Shown here one piece after another: positions 46,669-55,647 of a stretch of DNA of 64,000 bases. This DNA is from Pseudovibrio sp. Alg231-02 (GTDB lineage: Bacteria; Pseudomonadota; Alphaproteobacteria; Rhizobiales; Stappiaceae): positions 62,009-126,008 of the forward strand of contig NZ_FREX01000007.1 of the NCBI RefSeq assembly GCF_900143565.1, written 5' to 3'. Under the pieces are notes generated by a model, which was given only the letters and a program-made list of their open reading frames with translations, did not search any database and was not told where the DNA came from. The stretch's first letter is position 1, and every line of letters starts with the position of its first letter. Both the position numbers and the translations under genes were made by a program.

Positions 46669-47716
46669 TCGCCAGAACGATACCGCCAAGCAGCAGTAGT
46701 GTTTCCGCTACGATAACAAACAGGTGTTGATGGCCGAGGCTGACGAGGGTTTTCAGGGTGGTCATGACTCCAAGTGCCGAGATCGCAATGACGAGGCACC
46801 ATGTGGAGGCATCAACGAGGATCAGGCGCGGTGTCTCAGGTATCCAGCCCAGTGAGTTCACCACGACCAGTGCTGCAAACCCGAAGGCGAAGTAAGGAAC
46901 GGGGGCTTTGGCTTCCAGAGCCGTCGTTGTGGCGTTGCTTTTGGTGTGCAACCACTTGGCGGACCACACTGAGATGATGAAAATCACCGGAAGCAACATC
47001 ATCACTCGCATCAGCTTGACCACAGTGCCGATTTCACCTGCGCTGTCTGACACCGCAAACCCAGCACCCACCACCTGCGCAACATCATGAATGGTCGCGC
47101 CAAAGAAGATGCCGAGCTGCACATCGGTAAGGCCGAACATCTGTCCGATACTGGGGTAAAGGATCATCGCGAGGGTTGAGAGGGCTGTTACGGCAATGAC
47201 CGTGAACAGCGTGTTTTGCTCGTTTTCCTTGGAGTTTGGCAATACGGAGGAAATCGCCAGCGCTGCGGATGCTCCGCAAATGCCAACAGCGCCTCCCGTC
47301 AGCAATCCAAAACTGGCGGAGCGTCCGAGTAAGCGAGCCACTACAAGGCCAACAAACAGCATGGCCAGCACCGAGAGAATCACCAGAGCCAGCGTTTGCC
47401 AACCGAGCGCAAGGATCTGTGCAAAGGAGACGCGCAGGCCAAGTAGGATCACGCCCAGTCGCAGCACCTTTTTAGCCGCAAAACTCAGGCCTGCCTGACA
47501 GTTTCCATCCTCATAAATAGAATGCACAGCCATACCAATGAGCAGGGCGTAAAGCATCACCGGCCCGCCCTGATGCTCGGAGATATAACGCGCAGCAATG
47601 GCGATCACCGTTGCAATGATAAGGCCGGGAATGATCTCACGGCCCTCTTTCATCCACTTGGAGAAGAACGGGCCAGAGCTTTCCGGTTGATCTGGCAGGC
47701 TGGAGTCGGCTGGCAT
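46652..47716 (-). CDS. YeiH-family membrane protein (putative sulfate/anion exporter family)
   Basis: A 354-residue protein with about ten membrane segments, matching the UPF0324/YeiH (PSE) family: GVILLGLRVSFAQIL, GICGASAALAISSV and GATIHDVAQVVGAGFAVS are its recognisable blocks. Proposed roles include anion export; substrate not certain. It is transcribed alone. Confidence 0.86.
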   Translation of the reverse strand: MPADSSLPDQPESSGPFFSKWMKEGREIIPGLIIATVIAIAARYISEHQGGPVMLYALLIGMAVHSIYEDGNCQAGLSFAAKKVLRLGVILLGLRVSFAQILALGWQTLALVILSVLAMLFVGLVVARLLGRSASFGLLTGGAVGICGASAALAISSVLPNSKENEQNTLFTVIAVTALSTLAMILYPSIGQMFGLTDVQLGIFFGATIHDVAQVVGAGFAVSDSAGEIGTVVKLMRVMMLLPVIFIISVWSAKWLHTKSNATTTALEAKAPVPYFAFGFAALVVVNSLGWIPETPRLILVDASTWCLVIAISALGVMTTLKTLVSLGHQHLFVIVAETLLLLGGIVLAIKYLL

Positions 47717-47877
47717 AAAATCTCACCCTTGCATGTGCCTTTGATCCCCCAGTGCCTCAGTTAAGAAGCACTTCAGACACCATAAGGATGCTGCATGGTG
47801 AAGTGGTTACGCCAGCCAAAGAAACCGCCACACCCCATGGCAATTCAGGGGGCGTGGCCTGACTGTTTGGCGGGAGC

Positions 47878-49080
47878 CTATTGTGTTTCGCTAACCTTTG
47901 CTTGCTGCACAGAGTCGCCAACAAGGCTGAGTGCCAGTCCCGCACACGCAATGAACGCAGTGAGGGCAAGCACCAGCCATCCGGTGTATTCAACCGATGT
48001 GACGAAACCAACGAACAAGCCGGAAAGCGGCAGAGTGAAGCTGTTGAACAGGATGATCACACCAACCGTCTTACCATAATCTTCCGGCGGAATGATCTTC
48101 TGCCGTGCACTGCGGATGTAGACGTTGAACATGCTGTCAAAGCCAAGGATCACACAATACCCCAACAGGTAAATCCAGTAGTTACTCGTGAACCCGGTGA
48201 TCACACCGCCAACAACCAACCCGCTGTATGAGATGATGCCGATGTGGGTCAGCTTCAGGCGGCTCGCACCTGTAACCAGCAAAACCGCAAAGGTGACAAT
48301 CGCCCCAACGGATTGCAGCAGCGCGTAGAACTCCTCGGACTGCTCATAAAGACCAGTGACCATACTGGCGGAGGTTGCCAGTGTGACACCGAAGACCAGA
48401 TTAACTAGCGCAGTGAGCGCCACAATGCGCTTCAATCCCGGCAGGTAAAACAGATGGTTGAGCGCAATGCGGAATGGCTTGGTCCAATGCCCATCCAGCG
48501 GCTTGGCCTCTTTCAACTCCACGTCACTGAGACGGCGCCAGATGGAGATGAGCGCATCGGCACTAACAAACAGTGCACCTGACATCACCACAACAATTTC
48601 CCAGCCGAACACGTTGAACAGAGCCGCGGCAATAACCGGCCCCAACACGATACAAATCTGGTCAACACTTTGCGCGTAGGACTGCACTTTGGTGAAGGTC
48701 ACGTCTTTGAAGATTTGCGGCAGCATCACTTCGCGAGCCATAAACCCTTGCGTGGTAAGCACGCCTGAGAGGGCCGCAATGGCAACAATCCAACCCACGT
48801 GAGGCATAAAATATTGGCCAAGGAGACCAAGGGCACAGACCAGTGAGCGGCCTGCCTGAGAAATGCGGATCAATGTGACGGGAGAAAAACGGTCCGCCAG
48901 AATTCCGCAGACGGGAAAGCAAAGAATGCGCGGCAGCGTTTCAGCCGCAAAAGCAAGGCCGGAAAGCGACACACTGCCAGTGGTTTGGAAGACAACAAGA
49001 GGAACGACGAAAAGCAGCAGTTGGTCTCCTAAACGAGAACCAAACATGGAGCCAAAGAACACAAAAACGGAGCTTTTCAC
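47878..49080 (-). CDS. MFS transporter (EntS-like, MFS_3 type)
   Basis: A 400-residue major facilitator with about 11-12 helices. The segment LPRILCFPVCGILADRFSPVTLIRISQ matches the motif-A region of MFS_3 transporters such as enterobactin exporter EntS. The substrate is unknown. It lies 133 nt downstream of the arsR gene on the same strand and is likely regulated by it. Confidence 0.85.
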   Translation of the reverse strand: MKSSVFVFFGSMFGSRLGDQLLLFVVPLVVFQTTGSVSLSGLAFAAETLPRILCFPVCGILADRFSPVTLIRISQAGRSLVCALGLLGQYFMPHVGWIVAIAALSGVLTTQGFMAREVMLPQIFKDVTFTKVQSYAQSVDQICIVLGPVIAAALFNVFGWEIVVVMSGALFVSADALISIWRRLSDVELKEAKPLDGHWTKPFRIALNHLFYLPGLKRIVALTALVNLVFGVTLATSASMVTGLYEQSEEFYALLQSVGAIVTFAVLLVTGASRLKLTHIGIISYSGLVVGGVITGFTSNYWIYLLGYCVILGFDSMFNVYIRSARQKIIPPEDYGKTVGVIILFNSFTLPLSGLFVGFVTSVEYTGWLVLALTAFIACAGLALSLVGDSVQQAKVSETQ

Positions 49081-49213
49081 TCTGTATTCCAGTCATAATT
49101 GGATGAGGAACGAATAGTAGGGCTCGCGGCACAAGAGCAATCCGCTGAAGATCAGGGGAGGTGGGAGAAGGCCATCAGCCTAGGAGGATCAGCTTGCAGG
49201 TTGCGTCGGCGAG

Positions 49214-49528
49214 TTATTTTTGTGGGGCGATCTTGGTTTGAAGATCATCCAGAAAGAGAGAAACAGTCTCCTTGTTTACGCGGAAATACACCCAGTTGCT
49301 GTTGCGTGTGAGCGTCACCAGACCGGCATTTACCAGCACCTTCATATGGTTGGTTGCTGTGGGCTGAGAAATGTCGAGTTTTCGAGCGATTGCTCCCAAA
49401 CAAACCCCATGCTCAATCAGATCGCCATGCTTCTGCGGCGGAAAATGCGCCTCAGGGTCCTGAAGCCACTCCAGAATGGTCAACCTGTTCTCATTGGCGA
49501 GAGTTTTAAGGATTTCAATCAAGCTCAT
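49214..49528 (-). CDS. ArsR-family regulator
   Basis: A 104-residue winged-helix protein: LIEILKTLANENRLTILEWL and the recognition region ARKLDISQPTATNHMKVLVNAGL are typical. It has a single Cys in GVCLGA, too few for a classic metal site. Two inverted repeats of the same 6-8-6 design lie just upstream between it and a divergent exported hydrolase gene, so it is probably an autorepressor that also controls that gene and the downstream MFS gene. Confidence 0.86.
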   Translation of the reverse strand: MSLIEILKTLANENRLTILEWLQDPEAHFPPQKHGDLIEHGVCLGAIARKLDISQPTATNHMKVLVNAGLVTLTRNSNWVYFRVNKETVSLFLDDLQTKIAPQK

Positions 49529-49537
49529 GTAAATAAC

Positions 49538-49590
49538 ATATAGGCAGTAAGCTATATAGCAACATTACAATATAGCTTATCAACTATATT
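49538..49590. promoter_or_regulatory. Twin ArsR operator candidates
   Basis: ATATAG-(8 nt)-CTATAT at 49538-49557 and AATATAG-(8 nt)-CTATATT at 49569-49590 share sequence and spacing, with centres 32 bp apart, about three helical turns, so two dimers would sit on one face. They lie 10 and 41 nt from the arsR start and upstream of the divergent hydrolase. Confidence 0.65.
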
Positions 49591-49671
49591 CAAGGATCCG
49601 CGTTGGAGAGGGACATACACTCTCCTCATCTCAAGCTTTCACAACACCATTGAAACAACCCGGAAAATGCG

Positions 49672-50517
49672 ATGTTATTGGCGTATTGCTCTAAGATTTT
49701 TAGTTTCAAGAAAGTTGCTGTTGTGCTGATACTCCGCCAGATACTCTCTTACATCTGCTGCGCTTTCCTCGCGGTTCTCTTCTCAACCGCAGCTTTGTCG
49801 GCTCCGTTATGGCTGGAAGCTAAAGGGGAGGGTAGCCCCTCCATCATCTTCATCAGTGGGAATGGAAATGATGCTTCGGTTTGGAAAGGCATTGAACCAC
49901 ATTTGCGCAAGGTGGGTGTTCAAACCGTGGTCTATGACCGCGCCGGTTTAGGCAATAGCCCGTTATGGGAAGGGCCGTACACCGTTGAAGGCGAAGCTGA
50001 AGATTTGCAAGCAGCATTGACGGCACACGGTGTAAGCGGCCCTGTAATCCTCGTTGCCCACTCCTATGGCGGCTATATTGCAAGCCTCCTGGCCGAGAAT
50101 ATGGTGCAGGTGACAGGCCTTGTTTTTGTAGATGCAGGCATCCCGGCGGATATGAGCCCGCAGCTGGTCGATTACGTTCTTGCAGAGTACACACCACGCT
50201 TCGAGGCACTCGAAAAAGCAGCACCGGAACTGGCAAAAGCAATCATTCCGGTGGTGAAAGCCTATCCCGCCACAGCGAAACGCATGCGCACGGTGAGCAT
50301 TCCTGAGCATCTGCCTATCATCGACATCCTCGCTGACACGTCATGGGTGCAGGATGAGAAGATCGTCAGCCAAATGCGCAAGGCTCACGCTGATTTCGTC
50401 GCCACCTCCCCAAACCGCAGCAGCCAGTTCGCCAAAGGCAGCGGACATAACGTGATGAAAGACAAGCCGCGCTATGTGATCGAGGCCATCACACGCATGG
50501 TGGAACAACTACGGTAA
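49672..50517 (+). CDS. Exported alpha/beta hydrolase
   Basis: A 281-residue alpha/beta hydrolase with an N-terminal hydrophobic signal (about residues 17-43, ALSA end). The oxyanion/strand motif FISGNGNDASVW, nucleophile VAHSYGGYIAS and catalytic His GSGHNVMKDKP are visible. It probably acts in the periplasm on an unknown ester or amide. Divergent from arsR; the broken VOC gene follows after 7 nt. Confidence 0.85.
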   Translation: MLLAYCSKIFSFKKVAVVLILRQILSYICCAFLAVLFSTAALSAPLWLEAKGEGSPSIIFISGNGNDASVWKGIEPHLRKVGVQTVVYDRAGLGNSPLWEGPYTVEGEAEDLQAALTAHGVSGPVILVAHSYGGYIASLLAENMVQVTGLVFVDAGIPADMSPQLVDYVLAEYTPRFEALEKAAPELAKAIIPVVKAYPATAKRMRTVSIPEHLPIIDILADTSWVQDEKIVSQMRKAHADFVATSPNRSSQFAKGSGHNVMKDKPRYVIEAITRMVEQLR

Positions 50518-50524
50518 CTGCGAT

Positions 50525-50974
50525 ATGAAACTGACGCACATCAACCTTGTCACAAAAGACGCAAAGGCACTTGCCGCATTTTACCAACGGGTCTTCAACT
50601 GCGCGTACCTGCGGCCCCCAAAGGTGTTATCTGGGAAGTAAGTCTCCTGCGGCACCGGGTTGCCAAACTCCGAAATTCTCTCGATATGGCTGAAGTTTCC
50701 AGAGTGTGACACGCCTTTTCTGGAACTTCATCAGCATAAGGTCATGCTGGATCGGGACTCACCACAAGTAAACGAACCCGGCTTCGGTCATCTTTCGTTT
50801 CAGGTGCCAGACATCCACTCAACTCGCGCTGAAACCATCGCAGCTGGTGGGAACCAGTTGGGCGAGATTACAGATTTCGGCACACCCGACAAACCACACC
50901 TGATCATCTACCTGCGAGACCCCGAGGGCAATATTCTCGAGCTGGAACAACCTTTTTCTCAAGATGCAAACTGA
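50525..50974 (+). pseudogene. VOC (glyoxalase/bleomycin resistance) gene with in-frame stop
   Basis: A VOC-superfamily frame that begins MKLTHINLVTKDAKALAAFYQRVF, the typical first strand and helix, hits TAA at 50639-50641 (codon 39), and resumes in the same frame with GTGLPNSEILSIWLKF and the second half ending YLRDPEGNILELEQPF. Apart from this stop the gene is complete at about 149 codons. Either it is a recent nonsense pseudogene or a sequencing error; an internal TTG at 50660 could allow a C-terminal piece. Directly downstream of the exported hydrolase gene (7 nt), so once co-transcribed. Confidence 0.82.
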
Positions 50975-51025
50975 CCGGCAGCAGCCTTCAAACCACTGCC
51001 GATCAGCGCGTTTCAAAGTATTTCG

Positions 51026-51817
51026 CTAGCTCGCAGAAACCAGTGCGAGTGCACGGATGGGACTGCCGGTTCCATCGGCGATCTTGAGTGGAGCGGCGAT
51101 CAGGATGGCGCCTTTTGGGGGTAGCTTGTCCAGATTAGCGAGGCTGGCGAGGCCGTAGCGGTTGGCAGCGTGCAGCAAGTTGTGCGCAGGATAGGGTGGC
51201 TCCATCCCTCCGGCACATCCCGCATCCGTGCCGATGCATTCGTTGCCCCAACCCAGAATACCTTTGGAGAGGATATACTCAATGCAATCAACGGTTGGCC
51301 CCGGTGAGTGCGGCCCATTCTCATCTACATTGAGAAACTTCGCTTCATCGGTGTTGCGATGATACCAATCGCTGCGCATGACAACCCATTCACCAGCATT
51401 GATCGATCCATGCTCAGCTTCCCACTCCTTCACACGATCAGCCGTCAGCAGGAAATCCGGGTTTGCAGCAGTCTCGGCGGAGCAATCAATCACGTTGACA
51501 GGCGCTACAAAATTCTGCGGTGAGATGGTGTCGGTATATCCATCTGCATAGTCTTTTCCGGTAATCCAGTGATGCGGCGCATCAAAATGTGTGCCGGAGT
51601 GTTCACCCAGTTTCATCCAGTTCCACGCAAAGAACGGACCATCCGCATCATACTCACAGATCTTATGAATCTCCACTTTCGGCGTGTTTTTGGCAAAGTC
51701 AGGTGGCAGTTGTAAAATGGGAGTTTCTGGCCCTAATCGACCAGAAAGATCAATCACTTCCACATCTCCAGTAATCAGTTTTGTGCCAAGGTCTTCCAAT
51801 ATGCTTTTGGTCAGCAT
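51026..51817 (-). CDS. Cyclase family protein (kynurenine formamidase-like)
   Basis: A 263-residue metal-dependent hydrolase of the cyclase/KynB superfamily. The metal motif GEHSGTHFDAPHHW (HxGTHxDxPxH type) is at the middle of the chain. Relatives hydrolyse N-formylkynurenine, isatin or cyclic amides. No tryptophan catabolic genes are near, so its substrate is open. It is transcribed toward the VOC pseudogene. Confidence 0.88.
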   Translation of the reverse strand: MLTKSILEDLGTKLITGDVEVIDLSGRLGPETPILQLPPDFAKNTPKVEIHKICEYDADGPFFAWNWMKLGEHSGTHFDAPHHWITGKDYADGYTDTISPQNFVAPVNVIDCSAETAANPDFLLTADRVKEWEAEHGSINAGEWVVMRSDWYHRNTDEAKFLNVDENGPHSPGPTVDCIEYILSKGILGWGNECIGTDAGCAGGMEPPYPAHNLLHAANRYGLASLANLDKLPPKGAILIAAPLKIADGTGSPIRALALVSAS

Positions 51818-52037
51818 CCCTCTTTCTCCCTCCCAGAAAGTGGACGTTTTTAATATGAGAAACCAACCGTCCCGTAAGATTTCTCAGGGACCACGCTAAA
51901 CACATTCATATGTATACGCAAATATTTTCCGCAGAGTAAGTCTTGCAGATGTGCAGCCACGCGCATGGGACCGCAAAGTACTCAAACCGTCTTTTGCATC
52001 CTGGGAGGAGGCGATTATATTTTGCGGGGCGTAGCTG

Positions 52038-52598
52038 TCAGGAAGCAGCGTCAATCAACGCCTTGGCCGCAATCTTGGCTTCGCCTGCCGGGTCTTTGCT
52101 GTTGCCAAAATGCGCGGTAATGATCGCGCCTTCCTGCAGCATAAGCAGTTGCCGCGCCAACGCTTCCGGATTTTTCAGAGCAGCCGCTTCAACCAGAGTC
52201 AGCACACCCTCGTACATGGCATTTCGCTGCTCAACGGTTTGCTGGTGAATGGGGTGGTCAGGTTCCGGGTATTCCGAGCTGGCTTTGATGAACATGCAGC
52301 TCTTGAAGGTGTCTTCCTTGAACCATTCATCCAGAACATCAAACAGCGCCAGCAACTGATCTCTGGGTTCGCTCGCCAACTCAGCAACCCGCTGTGCAGA
52401 CCAGCTGTGAAACTGCTCCTCACGCAGCTTCAGCGCAGCAAGGATCAGTTCATCCTTGCTTTTGAAGTGCTTGTACATGGAGGTTTTGGAGATGCCGGAT
52501 TCTGCCACCAGCATATCCATGCCCGTTGCGTGAAATCCGTTTCTGTAGAAGGTTTCCATCGCCTGTTGTACGAGTTCATCTCGTTTATTTTTGCGCAT
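52038..52598 (-). CDS. TetR-family transcriptional regulator
   Basis: A 186-residue regulator with the N-terminal helix-turn-helix (FYRNGFHATGMDMLVAESGISKTSMYKHFKSKDEL) and a C-terminal ligand domain. Divergent from the DUF1348 gene, with three related TACTGATCAGTA-like elements between them. It is most like TetR regulators controlling detoxification or xenobiotic genes. Confidence 0.91.
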   Translation of the reverse strand: MRKNKRDELVQQAMETFYRNGFHATGMDMLVAESGISKTSMYKHFKSKDELILAALKLREEQFHSWSAQRVAELASEPRDQLLALFDVLDEWFKEDTFKSCMFIKASSEYPEPDHPIHQQTVEQRNAMYEGVLTLVEAAALKNPEALARQLLMLQEGAIITAHFGNSKDPAGEAKIAAKALIDAAS

Positions 52599-52614
52599 AC
52601 CAACCTCTGGGTTT

Positions 52615-52626
52615 ACTGATCAGTAC
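52615..52626. promoter_or_regulatory. TetR operator candidate 1
   Basis: Perfect 12-bp palindrome TACTGATCAGTA, 17 nt upstream of the tetR ATG. A nearly identical element sits at the other end of the intergenic region. Confidence 0.65.
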
Positions 52627-52744
52627 ATATAACGAAAAAAATATGGCCGAACAAGGGAATTCATTTTAGCCGCAAAATCAAAGGGCTTTGCTAAGTCTCG
52701 TGACGGGCATCACACACCTCGCGATTTGGTGAATTGACCAAATG

Positions 52745-52788
52745 AACAGATCGGTACACCTTAGCAATCAGCACTGTACCGATCAGTA
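52745..52788. promoter_or_regulatory. TetR operator candidates 2 and 3
   Basis: TACCGATCAGTA (52777-52788), one base different from the perfect palindrome, lies 19 nt before the DUF1348 ATG. AACAGATCGGTA (52745-52756) carries the inverted TACCGATC half. Together with the palindrome at 52615 they fit a repressor bound at both divergent promoters. Confidence 0.6.
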
Positions 52789-52807
52789 AACAATAAGAGG
52801 TAACAAT

Positions 52808-53272
52808 ATGCTCAACTTATCTATGCGCCCCCTGACGGAAGATGCGGCACTCGCAAAGGTAAGAGCTGCGGAGGATGCGTGGAATTCACGCTGCCCGACT
52901 ATTGTTATCCGAAACCTGTCTCGCGATTGCATGTGGCATGACCGGAACCAGACGATCGAAGGCCGGCCACAGATTATGGGGTTCCTTTCGGCCAAATGGA
53001 AAACCCAGCTCCACTATCGCCACATCAAAGAGCTTTGGAGTTATAACCAAAACCGTTTCTCAATTCGCATTGTCAGCGAATGGCGCACCATACACAACAA
53101 GTGGTTCCGCTCCTGCGGCAACGAGAACTGGGAATTTGACACCAAAGGTTTGATGAAAAAACGGATCACCTGCATCACCGACACGGAGATCAACGAAAAC
53201 GAACGCCTGTTTGCCTGGCCCTTTGGCCGCCGCCCGGATCACCACCCAGGTCTGTCCGAAATGAACTTATAA
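52808..53272 (+). CDS. DUF1348/NTF2-like protein
   Basis: A 154-residue protein of the nuclear transport factor 2-like DUF1348 family: EDAWNSRCP, then WHDRNQTIEGRPQIMGFLSAKW, HYRHIKELW, and the C-terminal NWEFDTKGLMKKR block are its hallmark. Function unknown. It is divergent from tetR with shared operator-like repeats, so it is likely induced by the TetR ligand. A terminator follows 115 nt later. Confidence 0.9.
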   Translation: MLNLSMRPLTEDAALAKVRAAEDAWNSRCPTIVIRNLSRDCMWHDRNQTIEGRPQIMGFLSAKWKTQLHYRHIKELWSYNQNRFSIRIVSEWRTIHNKWFRSCGNENWEFDTKGLMKKRITCITDTEINENERLFAWPFGRRPDHHPGLSEMNL

Positions 53273-53387
53273 CGAGCTCCACCGGAGGAATGCGTCCATC
53301 CGCTTAGAGTGCCAAGCACGGCCCCATCGACTTGGCCTTTTCAGAACACTGCGGACCTATCCCAGTTCCTCCCGCTCCCCCCAGAGC

Positions 53388-53427
53388 AATGCGACGGCTC
53401 CTTCTACCCAAAGGACCGTCGCATTTT
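53388..53427 (+). terminator. Intrinsic terminator after DUF1348 gene
   Basis: Stem AATGCGACGG(c)TCC / GGACCGTCGCATT with a single bulged C, followed by TTTT. It separates the DUF1348 unit from the next gene. Confidence 0.85.
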
Positions 53428-53448
53428 CTGTTCCAGCTCCCATATTCA

Positions 53449-53469
53449 GAGATATTCATCAGATATCTC
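53449..53469. promoter_or_regulatory. Inverted repeat before flavin-binding gene
   Basis: GAGATAT-(7 nt)-ATATCTC, exact 7-bp arms, directly before the GGGAG ribosome site of the next gene. A possible operator or leader hairpin. Confidence 0.4.
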
Positions 53470-53479
53470 GGGAGTTTTC

Positions 53480-54019
53480 ATGCCCAAAGCCTTTGCCCAG
53501 ATTGCCTTTACGCCTGCTGCTCAATCTTTTCAGGACCGCTATGGCACCAAAGAAGCCTACGCTACATTGCTGGAAGGGGAGGAGTTGACGGGCCATCAAA
53601 TTGAGCCAGACCACGCCGCATTCATCAGTCGTATGGATGGCTTCTACCTCTCAACACTCTCACAGACTGGTTGGCCGTATGTGCAGTTTAAAGGCGGGCC
53701 AAGAGGTTTTCTGAGGGTGCTGGATGACCAGCATTTTGCGTATGCCGACAATCGCGGCAACCGGCAATATCTCAGTGCTGGAAACATCTCTCAAAACGCC
53801 CGCGTGTCTCTCATACTGGTGAACTATGAAACACAACAGAGGCTCAAAATCTGGGGTGAGGCGCAGATAACTTCCCTGGAGGAAGACCGGGAGTTTGTCA
53901 TGGATCTCATGCCTGAAAGCTATAAGGCTGATCCTGAGCGCGCTATTACTATTAAAACAAAAGCACTTGAGTGGGATTGCCCAAGACATATTCCCAAGCG
54001 TGCTTCTGTAGCACTTTAG
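53480..54019 (+). CDS. Pyridoxamine 5'-phosphate oxidase family (FMN-binding) protein
   Basis: A 179-residue split-barrel flavin-binding protein. FYLSTLSQTGWPYVQFKGGPRGFLRVLDDQHFAYADNRGNRQY is the family's flavin-side pattern. An upstream frame start at 53309 would run through the terminator; ATG at 53480 with GGGAG is preferred. Such proteins use FMN or F420 to reduce or oxidise small molecules; no pathway link is clear. The tautomerase gene follows 50 nt later. Confidence 0.86.
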   Translation: MPKAFAQIAFTPAAQSFQDRYGTKEAYATLLEGEELTGHQIEPDHAAFISRMDGFYLSTLSQTGWPYVQFKGGPRGFLRVLDDQHFAYADNRGNRQYLSAGNISQNARVSLILVNYETQQRLKIWGEAQITSLEEDREFVMDLMPESYKADPERAITIKTKALEWDCPRHIPKRASVAL

Positions 54020-54069
54020 AATCAGCTGCCTTATACTTCAAAGTGCCTTGATTTTAAGGAGTACAAGCC

Positions 54070-54300
54070 ATGCCTCATATTGTTGTTTATTCCCCTCGTC
54101 TTAGCCGTGAAAAGAAAGCTGCCTGTGTTGCAGCTTTAACCGAAGCATTTTGCACCACAACAGGTTTAGCCAGAGACCACCTCGTGATTCATCTTGAGGA
54201 ACATTCATATGATAATATTGCAGTGGCTGGAAAACTGCTGACAGATACTATGCCTGAGATTGCAGTGGGTGAGAAACCGCTTCAGGAAGTCAACGAGTAA
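54070..54300 (+). CDS. 4-oxalocrotonate tautomerase family protein
   Basis: A 76-residue tautomerase-superfamily subunit: Pro right after the initiator Met (catalytic N-terminal Pro1), then the beta-alpha-beta pattern ending near EHSYDNIAVAGKLLTD. It converts enol and keto forms of small acids as a trimer or hexamer. Near the flavin protein gene; specific role unknown. Confidence 0.82.
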   Translation: MPHIVVYSPRLSREKKAACVAALTEAFCTTTGLARDHLVIHLEEHSYDNIAVAGKLLTDTMPEIAVGEKPLQEVNE

Positions 54301-54338
54301 GCTCACAGACCATCGTGTAACAAGCACAACGGGTGAAA

Positions 54339-54369
54339 GCCCGCAGGATAGAGCTCATATCCAGCGGGC
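54339..54369. terminator. Bidirectional terminator candidate
   Basis: GCCCGC-A-GGATA / TATCC-A-GCGGGC, 11 pairs with one A-A mismatch, between the convergent tautomerase and dehydratase genes. Confidence 0.6.
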
Positions 54370-54393
54370 GCCCACAGTCATGCCATGCGCAAT

Positions 54394-55605
54394 CTAACTG
54401 TTCTTTGAGCCCGTCATCCGGATGGTTGCGTCGCTGCGTTCAAAGACCTTTGGGGAGAGCGCGATGCCCAAACCCGGTGCGGTGGGGGCGAGCAGGTAGC
54501 CATTTTCGAATACTGGCAGGCCTTCCATCAACTCGCTGTACCAACCGAAGTAAAACGCCCGCACCATCTCCTGAACCAGCGCATTGGGCAGGTTGATGGA
54601 CAGGTGCACAGCTGCGGTCAAAAGCCCCGGCCCGGTGCAGTCGTGTGGCGCGACGGGCAACTCGTAGGTTTCTGCCATGGTGGCGATCTTCTTGGCTTCT
54701 GTCAGGCCACCACACCAGCCGATATCCAGCATGCAGACATCCGTGGCCCGCTTTTCAAACAGCTCGCGGAAAGACCAGCGGGTGGCAAGGTTCTCGCTGG
54801 CGGTGACCCAAGTCTCAGCGCGGCGGGCGTATTCTGCCAGTGCGTCCACGTTGGTCATCTTGATCGGGTCTTCCAGCCAGAACACGTTGTAAGGCTTCAG
54901 CGCACGAGCAATCTTTTCGGCCATGGGCAGGTTCCACACGCTGTGCAGCTCCACATGGATGTCCATGGCATCCCCAACAGCCTCACGAATTTGCTTGAAC
55001 GGGCGCAGACCGGCCTCCAGATCTTCCGGCGAGATGTAGGTGCCGTTGGTTTTGACTGCGAACTGATCAAACGGCCAGATCTTCATGCCGCGAAAGCCCA
55101 TATCCAGCAGGCTCTTTGCCAAAGTGCCGGCATCGGAGAGGAAAGCCTCCAGATCCTCATAGGGGCCTTGAGCGACAGAGTCCGTGCTCCAGTCTTCTGT
55201 GGTGTTGACCTGCTTGTCCTTCACATACTCATAACCTGCACAGGTGTTATAAGCGCGGATCTTGTCTCGGCTTCTGCCACCCAGCAGCTGATGCACGGGT
55301 GCGCCAAGTGTCTTGCCCGCAAGGTCCCACAGCGCGATATCAATGGCGGAGGCGGCCCGCATTTCAGCTCCCGTGGAGTTGAAACCGCAGATGGGGTTGA
55401 GCAACAGGCGGGAGATGGCATCAATCTGGGTTGGATCACGGCCAATCAGTTCCTGACCCAGTGTTTCGTGGATGAACCCGCAAACCGCATCTGAGCCATA
55501 AAAGGTCTCGCCCAGACCAAAGCTGCCCGCATCCGTATGCACGCGCACCCAGGTTACATTGCGAAATTCTTTGAGATTGATGGTTTCAATACCGGTGATT
55601 TTCAT
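54394..55605 (-). CDS. Enolase superfamily dehydratase (mandelate racemase subgroup)
   Basis: A 403-residue MR-subgroup enzyme. Metal ligands are E219 (VELH), E245 (LEDP) and E271 (ASEN); the general acid/base dyad is D294 (LDIGW) with H321 (APHDC), and the second strand has KIW rather than KxK. This pattern is that of sugar acid dehydratases. A GntR/FadR gene is directly upstream and probably its regulator. No kinase or aldolase genes accompany it, so the substrate is not determined. Confidence 0.88.
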   Translation of the reverse strand: MKITGIETINLKEFRNVTWVRVHTDAGSFGLGETFYGSDAVCGFIHETLGQELIGRDPTQIDAISRLLLNPICGFNSTGAEMRAASAIDIALWDLAGKTLGAPVHQLLGGRSRDKIRAYNTCAGYEYVKDKQVNTTEDWSTDSVAQGPYEDLEAFLSDAGTLAKSLLDMGFRGMKIWPFDQFAVKTNGTYISPEDLEAGLRPFKQIREAVGDAMDIHVELHSVWNLPMAEKIARALKPYNVFWLEDPIKMTNVDALAEYARRAETWVTASENLATRWSFRELFEKRATDVCMLDIGWCGGLTEAKKIATMAETYELPVAPHDCTGPGLLTAAVHLSINLPNALVQEMVRAFYFGWYSELMEGLPVFENGYLLAPTAPGLGIALSPKVFERSDATIRMTGSKNS

Positions 55606-55647
55606 GTTGTGTCTCGGAGAAAGGAGTTGGGGAGAGGGGATGACAGC

